This document shows positions 41,619 through 50,701 of a stretch of 64,000 nt of DNA, one piece after another. Origin of the DNA: Candidatus Latescibacterota bacterium (GTDB taxonomy: Bacteria; Latescibacterota; UBA2968; UBA8231). The notes beneath the pieces are model-generated. The model did not search any database. It was not told where the DNA came from and was given only the letters and a program-made list of their open reading frames with translations. Every line of letters begins with the position of its first letter. Positions within the stretch are counted from its first letter, which is position 1. The stretch is from the NCBI GenBank assembly GCA_022820485.1, contig JAJEFJ010000011.1, positions 1 through 64,000 on the forward strand. The letters are read 5' to 3'. Made by a program: the position numbers and the translations under genes.

Positions 41619-43399
41619 AGCGTTTCTAGTTCGGCGCTAAGCTGCTGGTGCTGGTACAGCTCGGCGTAGAAGCCGCCGCTGTTGACCAACTCGGCGTGGG
41701 TGCCCAGTTCGGCGATGCGACCGTCTTCGAGCACGGCGATGCGATCAGCGTGGCGCAGGGTCGAGATGCGGTGGGCGATGATGAGGGTGGTGCGGCCCTG
41801 CATGAGGGCGTGCAAATGGTCGAGGATGGCTTCTTCGGTATGGGTATCCACTGCGGCGAGCGCATCGTCGAGGATGAGGATCTGCGGGCGGCGAATGAGC
41901 GCGCGGGCCAAGGTCGCGCGCTGCTTTTGGCCGCCGGACAGGGTGACGCCGCGCTCGCCGATGAGGGTGTCGAAGCCTTCGTCGAACTGGTCGATGTCCT
42001 TTTTGAGCTGGGCCTCTTCGGCCACGGCGTGGATCTGGGTCTCCTCAGCCGCGTCCACGCCGTAGGCGAGATTGGCGCTGAGGGTATTGGAAAACAGAAA
42101 GGGGTTTTGCGGGACGTAGCCGATGGCGTCGCGCAAAGTCGCTAGGGGCCATTCCTCGATTGGCACCCCGTCGATGAGGAGTTGGCCTGGTCCGGCTTGA
42201 ATCAAGCGCGGCACCAAGCGCGCTAGGGTCGTCTTGCCAGAGCCGACGCGGCCGATGATTCCGAGCGTCGTGCCTTGGGGAATTTCGAGATCGATCTGAT
42301 GCAGGACTTGCTCTTCGCCGTAGGAAAAGCTGAGCTTGCGGAAGGCGATGTGCCCGGCGATTGGCTGCGGCGTTGCCGGAGGCTGGCTTCGATCTGAGAC
42401 TTCGGCGAGCTCAGTCGAGTCGCTCAGCCCAAGGGCGCGGTCTTGGATCTCAGGCTCGACGGCGAGGATTTCGTTGATGCGCTGCATGGACACGAGGGCG
42501 CGCTGGGCGCGGTCGATGACCCAGCCGATGTACATGATCGGGCGGATGAGCTGGGTCAGGTAGGCGTTGAAGGCCACGAAGGCCCCCAAGCTGAGTTCGC
42601 CGTCAATGACCGCGCGCCCGCCTAGCCACAAATTTAGCCCCAAGCAGAGCGAGGCGATGACGTAGGACAGCGGTCGGTAGTTGGCGCGGGTGCGGATATA
42701 GGCGCGGTTTTTTTCGAGGTACGCCAAGTTGAGCTGGTCGAACGCGGCGTTTTGCGCGGATTCTTGGGTGTATGCCTTGACCACGCGAATGCCGGAGAGG
42801 TTTTCTTGGATGAAGGTGCTGATGCGGCCGAAGTAATCTTGGATGGCCTTGTAGCGGGTGTTGATGACTGCGGCGATGCGGATCATCACGACGCTAAAAA
42901 GCGGCATGGGTATCAGCACCAGTAGAGCTAGCTTCCAGTCGAGCAAGCACATGCAGGCGAGGGTGAAGGTCAGACCCAAGGCGGTATCGACGATGCCGCG
43001 AATGCCATAGATCCAAAAGAGATGCACCGAGTGCAGATCGTTGGTCGCCCGCGCCATGAGATCGCCGGTGCGGCGCTGCTGGTAGTACGACAGTGGCAGC
43101 TTGAGTAGGTGGGCAAAGTACGCGACGCGAATGTCGTATTCGATGCGATTGGCGGCGCGGCCTAAGAATATCCGCATGGCGTAGCCGCACACGGCCACGC
43201 CCAAGGCGTAGGCGAGGATGTAGAAGACATAGGTTGCGACTTCCCCAGAGGCTGTATCCGGCGCTAAAACCGCATCGACGGCATCGCCCACTAGCAGCGG
43301 GATGCGCACAGTCGCCGCCTGCCCCAGCCCAATGCAGAGCGCACCGAGCAGGATGTGACTTCGATAGGGACGGACGTATTGGGAAAACGGACCAAACAT
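41615..43399 (-). CDS. Heterodimeric ABC exporter subunit with degenerate catalytic site
   Basis: The 594-residue half-transporter has Walker A GRVGSGKTTL, a canonical LSGGQKQRATLARA signature, but Walker B ILILDDALAAVD with Asp in place of the catalytic Glu. With its overlapping partner (39834-41618) it would form one active and one degenerate nucleotide site. Its start overlaps the rdgB stop by one base, placing it in the selW-TPR-rdgB operon. The transported substrate is unknown. Confidence 0.92.
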   Translation of the reverse strand: MFGPFSQYVRPYRSHILLGALCIGLGQAATVRIPLLVGDAVDAVLAPDTASGEVATYVFYILAYALGVAVCGYAMRIFLGRAANRIEYDIRVAYFAHLLKLPLSYYQQRRTGDLMARATNDLHSVHLFWIYGIRGIVDTALGLTFTLACMCLLDWKLALLVLIPMPLFSVVMIRIAAVINTRYKAIQDYFGRISTFIQENLSGIRVVKAYTQESAQNAAFDQLNLAYLEKNRAYIRTRANYRPLSYVIASLCLGLNLWLGGRAVIDGELSLGAFVAFNAYLTQLIRPIMYIGWVIDRAQRALVSMQRINEILAVEPEIQDRALGLSDSTELAEVSDRSQPPATPQPIAGHIAFRKLSFSYGEEQVLHQIDLEIPQGTTLGIIGRVGSGKTTLARLVPRLIQAGPGQLLIDGVPIEEWPLATLRDAIGYVPQNPFLFSNTLSANLAYGVDAAEETQIHAVAEEAQLKKDIDQFDEGFDTLIGERGVTLSGGQKQRATLARALIRRPQILILDDALAAVDTHTEEAILDHLHALMQGRTTLIIAHRISTLRHADRIAVLEDGRIAELGTHAELVNSGGFYAELYQHQQLSAELETL

Positions 43400-44007
43400 T
43401 AGCGGGCGAGGGCTAGCTCGGGAAAGGTGCTAGCGAGGAGCGGGCGCATGGCTGCCAGTGCCTCGGCGCGGTGACTGAGGCGGTTTTTTACCTGCGGGTC
43501 GAGCTGGGCCATGGTCTTGGCGTAGGTGGGAACAAAAAAGACCGGATCGTAGCCAAAGCCGTTGGTGCCGGCAGGGGCAGGGGCGATCCGCCCTTCACAC
43601 GTGCCTTCGGCGCGGCACTGGCGGCCATCGGGACTTACGGCGCAAAGGACGCAGCGGAACCTAGCACGGCGCTGCGCTGGCTCGGGATAGGGCGCGAGCT
43701 GGGTGAGTAAGAGCTGGCAGCGGCCAGCGTCGTCGAGGCCGGGGCCGCCGTAGCGAGCCGAGTAGATGCCGGGCGCGCCGGCGAGGGCATCGACCTCGAG
43801 CCCGGAGTCGTCGGCGAGGGCGATCTGGCCGCTGGCCGCGGCATAGGCGCGGGCCTTGAGCTGGGCGTTGGCGGCAAAGGTATGGCCGCTTTCCTCGACG
43901 TCGAGTTCAAGGCCCAACGCGGTCGGCGCGACGACCGCGATATCGGCGAGTAGGGCGCGAACTTCGCGCAGCTTGCCGGCGTTGTTCGAGGCCAGAAGCA
44001 GCGCCAT
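43399..44007 (-). CDS. rdgB: dITP/XTP pyrophosphatase (RdgB/HAM1)
   Basis: Starting at MALLLASNNAGKLREV gives 202 residues. The nucleotide motif SNNAGK, ALADDSGLEVDAL, PGIYSARYGG, NGFGYDPVF and the final NRLSHRAEALA are all conserved. The enzyme removes non-canonical purine triphosphates. It sits 5 bp after the TPR gene and overlaps the ABC gene. A longer N-terminal reading has no family support. Confidence 0.93.
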   Translation of the reverse strand: MALLLASNNAGKLREVRALLADIAVVAPTALGLELDVEESGHTFAANAQLKARAYAAASGQIALADDSGLEVDALAGAPGIYSARYGGPGLDDAGRCQLLLTQLAPYPEPAQRRARFRCVLCAVSPDGRQCRAEGTCEGRIAPAPAGTNGFGYDPVFFVPTYAKTMAQLDPQVKNRLSHRAEALAAMRPLLASTFPELALAR

Positions 44008-44012
44008 TGCGG

Positions 44013-45071
44013 CTATTGGGGCTGCTCGTCGATCTCTGCCAGTTTGCTCGCTGCGTAGTCCTTGTAGCGGCTGTCGTTCACCGCGAGGTTGTACCAGCGC
44101 CGCGCTTCCTTTCGTTGGCCGAGTTGAAAATGCGCGTCGCCCAGCAGCACTTCGGCGGCTCGGTAGTCGGCTTGACAACTCGTGGCGCGCTGGCCGTACT
44201 CAACGGCTTGGCGGAAGTTGCCCATGCCGTAGTGCGCCTCGCCCAGCCGGTAATGCGTCTCGCAGTAGTCTTTGTCTAGATCGGCGGCCTTGTTCAGCGG
44301 GGCAATGGCTTCGTGGAAACGGCCGAGCTGGTTGAGCGCAATGCCGAGCAAGCGCTGCCCTTCGGCGTACGTGTCGTCGATCTTTAGGGCGTTTTGCAAA
44401 AGCGGCACCACGCCCTCTATATCGTCGGTATTGAACTTCACCCGCGCCAAGTCGCCGTACGATTCCATGTACGTGGGGTCGGCCTCTATGGAACGCTGGT
44501 AGGTGACGACGGATTTGCCGTAGTCGCGGTTGAGGCGCTGGATGTCGCCGAGGGCGTTGTAGGGTCTGGCGTCGGTGGGATCGGCTGTTATGGCCTCGGC
44601 ATAGGCCATCGCCGCTTTGTCTTTCTCGCGCAGGCCGCTGTAGGAAAGGCCCATGATGTAGAGCGATTGGGCGTCGAGTACGCCAAGCTCCTGGCTGTCG
44701 GTAAAATAGGTGATGACCTCGTTGTACTTTTTTTGCCGAAAGCTGTTGAGAGCGGCCTTTTTATAGAGTTGAGCTAGGGCCTTGGCGGATTTCTCCGGCT
44801 TGGTGCCGAGGGCATGGGCTGCGGTAAAACTGGCGATGGCTTTGTCGTACTCATTGAGGGCCTTGTAGGAAATGCCGAGGACGTAGTGAGCGTTTCCGTA
44901 GGTAGAATCGACCTCCACGGCCTTTTCTAACTCAATGGCGGCGTTGCGGTAGTTGCCCTTTTTGACCAAGTCGTAGCCTGTGCGGAAGTAGTTGAGGGCT
45001 TCGGGCGATTGGGCGAGGGCTGGGGCACTCAAAAGCGCGAGAGCGAGACTGAGCAAGCGGCAGTACTGCAA
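44013..45071 (-). CDS. Exported TPR-repeat protein
   Basis: The 352 residues have a signal peptide (LLSLALALLSAPALAQ) and about eight tetratricopeptide repeats, for example EALNYFRTGYDLVKKGNYRNAAIELEKAV-type units and GNFRQAVEYGQRA. TPR domains mediate protein contacts in the periplasm. It starts with TTG, 6 nt after a perfect AGGAGG. It follows the SelW-like gene by 43 bp and precedes rdgB by 5 bp. Partners are unknown. Confidence 0.87.
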   Translation of the reverse strand: MQYCRLLSLALALLSAPALAQSPEALNYFRTGYDLVKKGNYRNAAIELEKAVEVDSTYGNAHYVLGISYKALNEYDKAIASFTAAHALGTKPEKSAKALAQLYKKAALNSFRQKKYNEVITYFTDSQELGVLDAQSLYIMGLSYSGLREKDKAAMAYAEAITADPTDARPYNALGDIQRLNRDYGKSVVTYQRSIEADPTYMESYGDLARVKFNTDDIEGVVPLLQNALKIDDTYAEGQRLLGIALNQLGRFHEAIAPLNKAADLDKDYCETHYRLGEAHYGMGNFRQAVEYGQRATSCQADYRAAEVLLGDAHFQLGQRKEARRWYNLAVNDSRYKDYAASKLAEIDEQPQ

Positions 45072-45114
45072 AGCGGATCCTCCTAGGCAAAAATGGTAAA
45101 AGGCGTGGGTGGGC

Positions 45115-45348
45115 TTAGCGGCGGGCGTCGAGTCGGGCCTTGACTTCGCCGTCGTCGGGAAAGCGGCCTTCTTGCAGTTTGGAAAAGATCAGTTCACCAT
45201 TGAGGCTAACTTCAAACCGCCCTCGGTCTGAGGGCACTAGCGAGAAGGCGTCGATGTCGGTCTTGTAGGCGACGAGTAGCTGTTCCGCCAAACTGGCGGC
45301 TCTGGTTTCGTAGCCTCAAGCAGAGCAGTAAATGAGTTCCAAGTTCAC
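45115..45348 (-). CDS. SelW/Rdx-family selenoprotein (CxxU), hidden by an in-frame UGA
   Basis: A GTG start 6 nt after AGGAGG opens a 77-residue frame with TGA as codon 11 (45316-45318), giving NLELIYCSA-U-GYETRAASLAEQLL: the CxxU redox motif of the Rdx (SelW/SelT/SelH) family after the first beta strand. The remainder fits SelW: a long helix, then FSLVPSDRGRFEVSLNGELIFSKLQ and EGRFPDDGEV, where G-x-F-E-V and LIFSK-x2-x-GRFP are family landmarks. The protein is a thioredoxin-like small redox protein. A perfect hairpin follows the UGA. Ending at the UGA would leave a 10-residue peptide, so standard gene calling misses it. It leads the TPR-rdgB-ABC operon. Confidence 0.9.
45285..45318 (-). promoter_or_regulatory. 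Probable bacterial SECIS hairpin of the SelW-like gene
   Basis: Sixteen nt after the UGA, CCGCCA (45299-45294) pairs perfectly with UGGCGG (45290-45285) around a GUU loop. A GU-containing apical loop at this distance is the accepted bacterial SECIS form recognised by SelB. Confidence 0.75.
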
Positions 45349-45542
45349 GGGAAACCTCCTTGGGAATAGGGGTTGAAAAAGTATAAAAGTCCCTAGGCGC
45401 GTTGTCAAAAACGGCAGGCGAGCGCAGTGGACGAGGTTATAGACGGCTCTTATCTTTATCATACATTCTTGAATAAGAATCAGCCTCCGCAAATTCCTTA
45501 GACGGTTCCACCAATATCCACCTCATCAATAGAAAACGCGGT

Positions 45543-46472
45543 ATGGCGGGCACTTTGTTCGACAAGCAAAAATGTGGCAGTGCGCGGCTCGTCCTTGGGG
45601 CCTTGTTAGTAGGCTTGGGCATCGCGTGTGGAGGCCCCGCGCCAGAAGCGTATATTCACCAGCTCAAAAGCCTGCAAAAAGCCGAGCGCCTCAAAGCCGC
45701 CAACCAACTCATCCGCTTTGAGGCCGACGAAGTCGTCCCCCTGCTGATTGAGGAAGCCGACTCCGGCTACATCCGCGTGCGGTTTGAGGTAATACAACTG
45801 TTGGGCCGTTTTAAGGACGAGCGCGCCGTGCCGACGTTGATCGCGGCCCTAAGAGACAAGTCGCCGCGGGTGGCGGCCGCCGCGGCGTGGGCGTTGGGCG
45901 AGATCGGTTCGCCCGCCGCGCTCGCTCCGCTGCTCAAGTACGCGCGCGATCCCACGGTAGAAGTGCGCCAATACGTGCTCGGTGCGCTCGGGCCGTGCCA
46001 TTCGTACGAAGCCGAGCCAGCCTTGAGCGACTCGGCTTTCCGCGTGGTGCGCCGCGCCTTGCGTGCCCCCAAGCCCAAGTGGCGGGTCGCCGCCTTGCAG
46101 AGCCTGCGCGCCTACGGGTACCGCGACGCAGTGCAAGAGGTCATTCGCATGTCGGTGGATCCTTCAAATGAGGTGCGCTATGTCGCGGTGCAGGCTCTCG
46201 GCCAGATCGGCAGCGCCGCGCTCCGCCGGCCCGCCCGCAATGCCATCTACGAGGCCCTGCTGGTCGCCCTCGACGCCGACGAGCTGCAAAGCATCCGCAG
46301 CAAGGCCATGCACGCCCTCGCCGAGATGGGCGATAAGCGGGCCGAGCCGCACTTGCAGCAGCTAATGCGCGAGGGCACGGAAGAAGACCAAACCGCGGCG
46401 CGGCTAGCCCTGTACAAGCTAAGCCCCGAAGTCGCCGAAGCGATGAGACAGACTGAGTTAGGAGCGAAATGA
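45543..46472 (+). CDS. HEAT-repeat lipoprotein
   Basis: The 309 residues begin with a lipoprotein-like signal (VLGALLVGLGIACGG). HEAT/PBS-lyase-type repeats of about 31 residues follow, such as RVRFEVIQLLGRFKDERAVPTLIAALRDKSPRVAAAAAWALGEIG and NEVRYVAVQALGQIG. Such scaffolds bind partner proteins and no enzyme site is visible. Its stop overlaps the hisG start as ATGA, so it leads the his operon, an unusual companion. The 194 bp upstream, to the SelW-like gene, hold the divergent promoters and nothing else recognisable. Confidence 0.85.
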   Translation: MAGTLFDKQKCGSARLVLGALLVGLGIACGGPAPEAYIHQLKSLQKAERLKAANQLIRFEADEVVPLLIEEADSGYIRVRFEVIQLLGRFKDERAVPTLIAALRDKSPRVAAAAAWALGEIGSPAALAPLLKYARDPTVEVRQYVLGALGPCHSYEAEPALSDSAFRVVRRALRAPKPKWRVAALQSLRAYGYRDAVQEVIRMSVDPSNEVRYVAVQALGQIGSAALRRPARNAIYEALLVALDADELQSIRSKAMHALAEMGDKRAEPHLQQLMREGTEEDQTAARLALYKLSPEVAEAMRQTELGAK

Positions 46473-47347
46473 AGGAGTTGAAGATCGGCTTTCCGTCCGG
46501 GAGCTTGCAGGAGTCCACGTTTGACCTGTTTGTCCGCGCTGGCTATCGCGTGCGGCTGACGCCGCGCTCGTACGTGCCCGACATCGACGATCCCCAGCTT
46601 GCGGGCCTGATGTTTCGGGCGCAGGAAATCGCCCAGTACGTGGCGCGCGGCGTCGTCGATGTGGGCCTGACGGGCCGGGACTGGATCCTCGAAAGCGAGG
46701 CCGAGGTGATCGAAGTCGGCGAGCTGACCTACAGCAAGAGCACGGCGCGGCCCCTGCGCTGGGTCATTGCCGTGCCCGAGGATTCCCCCATCCAAGGCGT
46801 CGAAGATCTCGCGGGCTGTCGCATTGCCAGCGAGTTGATTGGCGTGACGCGCCGCTTCTTGCAGGAGCGCGGCGTGGAGGCCGAGGTGGAGTTTTCGTGG
46901 GGTACGACCGAGGTTAAGGCCGGCATTCCCGGGCTGGTAGATGCCGTCGTCGAGGCGACCGAGACGGGCACATCGCTCAAGGCCAACCGGCTGCGCATCG
47001 TCGATACGGTTTGCGAATCGACGCCGCGCTTGATCGCCAGCAAGGCCGCGTGGGCCGATGGCTGGAAGCGGGAGAAGGCCGAGAACTTGCTGATGCTGCT
47101 CAAGGGCGCGCTCGAAGCCGAGCACAAGGTCGGCCTCAAGATGAACGTGCCGCGCGCCCAGCTCAACCGCGTCATTGCCCGGCTGCCAGCTCTGCACACG
47201 CCCACGGTCTCCAGCCAGATGGACGACGAGTGGGTGGCGTTGGAAATCGTCGCTGACGAGCGCGTGGTGCGCGAGTTGATTCCCCAGCTCAAGCGGCTCG
47301 GGGCCGAAGGCATCATCGAATATCCGCTTAACAAGGTCGTGTACTGA
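46469..47347 (+). CDS. hisG: ATP phosphoribosyltransferase, long form
   Basis: The 292-residue HisG catalyses the first step of histidine synthesis. Motifs are KIGFPSGSLQESTFDLF, GLTGRDWI, the PRPP loop in ATETGTSLKANRLRIVDTV, and a C-terminal regulatory ACT-like domain (PTVSSQMDDEWVALEIV) that allows feedback by histidine without HisZ. It overlaps the HEAT gene by 4 bp and hisD by 1 bp. Confidence 0.95.
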   Translation: MKELKIGFPSGSLQESTFDLFVRAGYRVRLTPRSYVPDIDDPQLAGLMFRAQEIAQYVARGVVDVGLTGRDWILESEAEVIEVGELTYSKSTARPLRWVIAVPEDSPIQGVEDLAGCRIASELIGVTRRFLQERGVEAEVEFSWGTTEVKAGIPGLVDAVVEATETGTSLKANRLRIVDTVCESTPRLIASKAAWADGWKREKAENLLMLLKGALEAEHKVGLKMNVPRAQLNRVIARLPALHTPTVSSQMDDEWVALEIVADERVVRELIPQLKRLGAEGIIEYPLNKVVY

Positions 47348-48651
47348 TGGTGCCGATTGCGTCCTATCCCTCGGAGCCGCTGGCCGCTCCGCTCGCGGCC
47401 CTGCTGGCGCGCCGTCCTGAATCCGACCCCGAGGTCGAGGACGCGGTGCGGGATATTCTGCGGCAGGTGCGGAAAGAAGGCGATGCTGCGCTGTGTGCGC
47501 TGACGCAGCGCTTCGATGGTGTGGAGGTGTGCCCTAAGCAGTTGCGGGTGTCGGCGTCTGTGCTAGCCGAGGCCGAGGCGGCGCTCGACCCGGACCTGCG
47601 CGCTTCTATGGAGGCGGCGGTAGCTAACATTCGCGCCTTCCACGAGCGGCAAAAGCTCAATTCGTGGTTTGTCGAAGACGGCGACGGGGTGATGCTGGGT
47701 AAGAAAATCACGCCCATCGAGCGGGTGGGATTGTGCGTGCCGGCCGGTGAGGTGCCGCTGTTTTCGAGCTTGCTGATGATAGCCGTGCCCGCGCAGGTGG
47801 CTGGCGTTGACCAGGTCTGCGTGGTCACGCCGCCGGTAGCGGCTGGTCGCCCGGCCCCGGTGATTGCGGCGGCGGCGCGCTTGTTGGGCATTGACGAGGT
47901 GTACGCCGTGGGTGGGGCGCAGGCCGTGGGTGCGCTGGCCTATGGCACGGAGAGCATTTCGCCGGTACACAAGATCGTCGGCCCGGGTTCTCCCTATACG
48001 GTGGCTGCGCAGCGGCAGGTCTTCGGCACCGTGGGCATCGCGCTGTTGCCCGGCCCGTCGGAAATTGTGGTGCTCGCCGACGCGGGGGCTGACCCGCGCT
48101 TGGTGGCCGCAGATTTGCTCTCACAGGCCGAGCACGGCTGGGGAGTGGCGTGCGTGTGCATCACGGATTGCGCGGCCTTGGCGCGCCGGGTGCAGGAGGA
48201 ACTCGAAGCGCAGCGAGCGGCGCTTCCGCGCTATTCAATTATAGATAGTGCTTTAGAAGAATACGGCGCGATTGTCGTGGTGCCTAGCCTTGAAGTGGGG
48301 ATTGAGCTGCTCAACCGCTTGGCACCGGAACACGCCGAATTGCAGGTGGCCGACCCGTGGCGCTGGGTCGATTCCGTTCGCCATTGCGGCGCGCTGTTCC
48401 TCGGCGCGGCGGCCACTGAGCCGGTCGGCGATTACTTCGCTGGCACCAACCATGTGCTGCCGACGCAGGGCGCGGCCCGCTACGCCTCGTCGTTGGGGTG
48501 GGCTGATTTTGTCAAGACGACGAGCATCATCGCGTACACGCCCGAGCGCTTGGCGCACGCGGCCGAGCACATTGCCCGCATGGCGCAGGCCGAGGGATTG
48601 GAAGCCCACGCGCAAGCCGTGCGCATCCGCCAACAGCAGGACCCACCATGA
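47347..48651 (+). CDS. hisD: Histidinol dehydrogenase
   Basis: This 434-residue enzyme performs the last two oxidations of histidine synthesis. Conserved are GLCVPAGEVPLFSSLLM, VGGAQAVGALAYGTESI, IVGPGSPYTVAAQRQVFG, LPGPSEIVVLAD, SQAEHGWG with zinc ligands, and FAGTNHVLPT. The stop codon overlaps the hisB start (ATGA). The length is normal for the family. Confidence 0.96.
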   Translation: MVPIASYPSEPLAAPLAALLARRPESDPEVEDAVRDILRQVRKEGDAALCALTQRFDGVEVCPKQLRVSASVLAEAEAALDPDLRASMEAAVANIRAFHERQKLNSWFVEDGDGVMLGKKITPIERVGLCVPAGEVPLFSSLLMIAVPAQVAGVDQVCVVTPPVAAGRPAPVIAAAARLLGIDEVYAVGGAQAVGALAYGTESISPVHKIVGPGSPYTVAAQRQVFGTVGIALLPGPSEIVVLADAGADPRLVAADLLSQAEHGWGVACVCITDCAALARRVQEELEAQRAALPRYSIIDSALEEYGAIVVVPSLEVGIELLNRLAPEHAELQVADPWRWVDSVRHCGALFLGAAATEPVGDYFAGTNHVLPTQGAARYASSLGWADFVKTTSIIAYTPERLAHAAEHIARMAQAEGLEAHAQAVRIRQQQDPP

Positions 48652-49244
48652 GCGCAGATCGCCGCACGGCGCAGATTGAGCGCCGGACGACTGAGACCGA
48701 GATCGAGTTGCGGTTGTGTCTCGACGGCACTGGCCAGTGCCGCGCCGATACTGGCCTCGGCTTCTTTGACCACATGCTGCACGCTTTTGCGCGGCACGGC
48801 CTGTTCGACTTAGAGGTACAGTGCCGTGGCGATTTGCACGTGGATGCTCATCACACGGTGGAAGACGTGGGCATCTGCCTCGGCCAAGCCATTGCTCAAG
48901 CCCTCGGCGACAAGGCCGGTATCCAGCGCTACGGCCACAGCTATGTGCCAATGGACGAGGCGCTGGCGCGGGCGGTGGTGGATTTGTCGGGTCGGGCCTA
49001 TTTGGTCTTTGCTGCGGCTTTTAGCGAGGAGCGGGTCGGTGCGCTGGATGTGTCTTTGGTGCGGGAGTTTTTCTACGCGGTGGCCGATCAAGGCCGGATG
49101 AATCTGCACCTCGACCTCATACGCGGCCACAATGCCCACCACGGCATTGAGGCGCTGTTCAAGGCGTTCGCTCGCGCCCTGCTGATGGCTGTGCAGCAAA
49201 GCGAGCGGGTCCAGGGCATTCCTTCGACCAAGGGCGTGCTCTGA
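48648..49244 (+). CDS. hisB: Imidazoleglycerol-phosphate dehydratase
   Basis: This 198-residue monofunctional HisB lacks the phosphatase domain found in E. coli. The two metal motifs are present in duplicate form: FFDHMLHAFARHG with DAHHTVEDVGI, and MNLHLDLIRGHNAHHGIEALFKAFA. It removes water from imidazoleglycerol phosphate. Later his genes are not in the window; a glycosyltransferase follows 18 bp after its stop. Confidence 0.95.
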   Translation: MSADRRTAQIERRTTETEIELRLCLDGTGQCRADTGLGFFDHMLHAFARHGLFDLEVQCRGDLHVDAHHTVEDVGICLGQAIAQALGDKAGIQRYGHSYVPMDEALARAVVDLSGRAYLVFAAAFSEERVGALDVSLVREFFYAVADQGRMNLHLDLIRGHNAHHGIEALFKAFARALLMAVQQSERVQGIPSTKGVL

Positions 49245-49262
49245 GGCGCGAGCTTGCCTCCC

Positions 49263-50387
49263 ATGAAAATTTGCCATCTGATGTACGACGACATTGCCAA
49301 CCCGTGGCTGGGCGGCGGCGGTGCGGTGCGGGCGATGGAACTCTACCGCCGCTTGGCTAGCCGCCACGAGATTACCGTCGTCAGTGGTCTGTTTCCCGGA
49401 GCTGAGTTAGAAACCGAACGGCACGGCCTGCGCCTGTTGCGCGTTGGCTCGGCCCGGAGCTATGCCCTGAGCCGGGTGGGCTATTGCCGCGCGGCCGTGG
49501 CGCAGTTGCAGCGGCTGGAGTGGGATTTGTGGATCAATGAGTTTTCGGCGTTTGCGCCTCTACGAGTTCCGGCGGCACTGCGGCGGCAGGGGTTGCTGTT
49601 GTTTTATCACTTCATGGGACTTCATGCGCTTGCCAAGCATCCGCTGGTGGGTGGCGTGGCGTGGTTGTGCGAGCGGCGTGCTCTGCGGGCTTATGGCCGG
49701 ATTTTGACGATTGCGCCTAGCGTGCAAGCGCGCATTCAGGGACGCGCCCGCGATGCTAAGGTTGATCTGGTGTACAGCGGCGTCGATCGGCGTTTTTTTG
49801 GGCTGGTGCCCGAGGAAGCGCCGTATTTGCTCTACTTTGGGCGCATGGATATTCACACTAAGGGGATTGACCTATTGATCGCCGCGTTTGCCGAGATTGC
49901 TGACGAGCACCCGGATATTCGCCTCAAGTTGGCTGGGCGTGGGACTCCTAAGCAACTCGCTAAGGTGCGCGACTTGGCGCGGCGGGCGGGACTGGAAGGC
50001 CGGGTGGAGGTTATCGGGAGTGTAGAAGAGGAACGACAAGGTGAGCTTTTGCGCCGTGCGCTCGTGGTCTGTGTCCCGTCGCGCTACGAGGGGTGGTGCA
50101 TGGTGGCGGTGGAGGCTGCGGCGGCGGGGAAAGCTGTGTTGGGTACGGACATTGACGGCTTGCGGGATGCTGTGCGCCACGATGAGACTGGGGTGTTGGT
50201 GCCGCCCGAGGATGTGGGGGCTTTGGCGGCTGGGATGCGGGCGTTGATTGCTGACGACGCGAGGCGGAGGGTGTTGGGATCGGCGGGCCGGGTGTGGGCT
50301 GGGCGGTTTAGTTGGGATCGGTTGGCTGAGGATTTGGAGGGCGTGTATTTGCGGGCGGTTGAGGAAATGAGGCGGGGTGGGGATTAG
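49263..50387 (+). CDS. Glycosyltransferase family 4
   Basis: Started at MKICHLMYDD, the 374-residue GT-B enzyme has the N-terminal GGGGAVRAMELYRRL, the donor-binding YFGRMDIHTKGIDLLI and the C-terminal VPSRYEGWCMVAVEAAAAGKAVLGTD with the EX7E motif. It likely adds a sugar to a cell-surface glycan. It follows hisB closely but is functionally unrelated. Its stop codon overlaps the stop of the convergent small membrane gene. Confidence 0.9.
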   Translation: MKICHLMYDDIANPWLGGGGAVRAMELYRRLASRHEITVVSGLFPGAELETERHGLRLLRVGSARSYALSRVGYCRAAVAQLQRLEWDLWINEFSAFAPLRVPAALRRQGLLLFYHFMGLHALAKHPLVGGVAWLCERRALRAYGRILTIAPSVQARIQGRARDAKVDLVYSGVDRRFFGLVPEEAPYLLYFGRMDIHTKGIDLLIAAFAEIADEHPDIRLKLAGRGTPKQLAKVRDLARRAGLEGRVEVIGSVEEERQGELLRRALVVCVPSRYEGWCMVAVEAAAAGKAVLGTDIDGLRDAVRHDETGVLVPPEDVGALAAGMRALIADDARRRVLGSAGRVWAGRFSWDRLAEDLEGVYLRAVEEMRRGGD

Positions 50388-50641
50388 TTCAGCTTCATTA
50401 GAATGGAGACCAATAGGCTGCCGATAGCTAATAAGCTAGCGACCTGCATTCCCACTAACCAGCGTGTTTGCGCGTCGAAGCGGGCATTGGTATCGCGGCG
50501 CAGATTGATGATCTCTTGCTGAATTTCGCTTATAGTGCGCTCGATTCGGTCCAAGCGGGGCGTTATCCCTTGCTCAACGGTCCCTTCCAGCTTGCCGATG
50601 CGGCGGTCGTGATCTTGGGCTTGGGTTACGGGTTCGTTCAT
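50384..50641 (-). CDS. Small coiled-coil/membrane protein, duplicate copy A
   Basis: From MNEPVTQAQDHDRRIGKLEG the protein is 85 residues: a heptad-like segment (RLDRIERTISEIQQEIINLRRD) followed by a C-terminal membrane helix (GMQVASLLAIGSLLVSILMKL). Copy B at 50762-50971 shares both ends but lacks about 16 residues of the coil. The function is unknown. Tail-anchored coiled-coil proteins of this kind could oligomerise with the coiled-coil protein at 53529. Confidence 0.7.
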   Translation of the reverse strand: MNEPVTQAQDHDRRIGKLEGTVEQGITPRLDRIERTISEIQQEIINLRRDTNARFDAQTRWLVGMQVASLLAIGSLLVSILMKLN

Positions 50642-50701
50642 GGTTGGGTCCACTTTGCGTGTGGGTGATTTCTTGAAATAGAATATAAAAAATGAGGTTT
50701 C

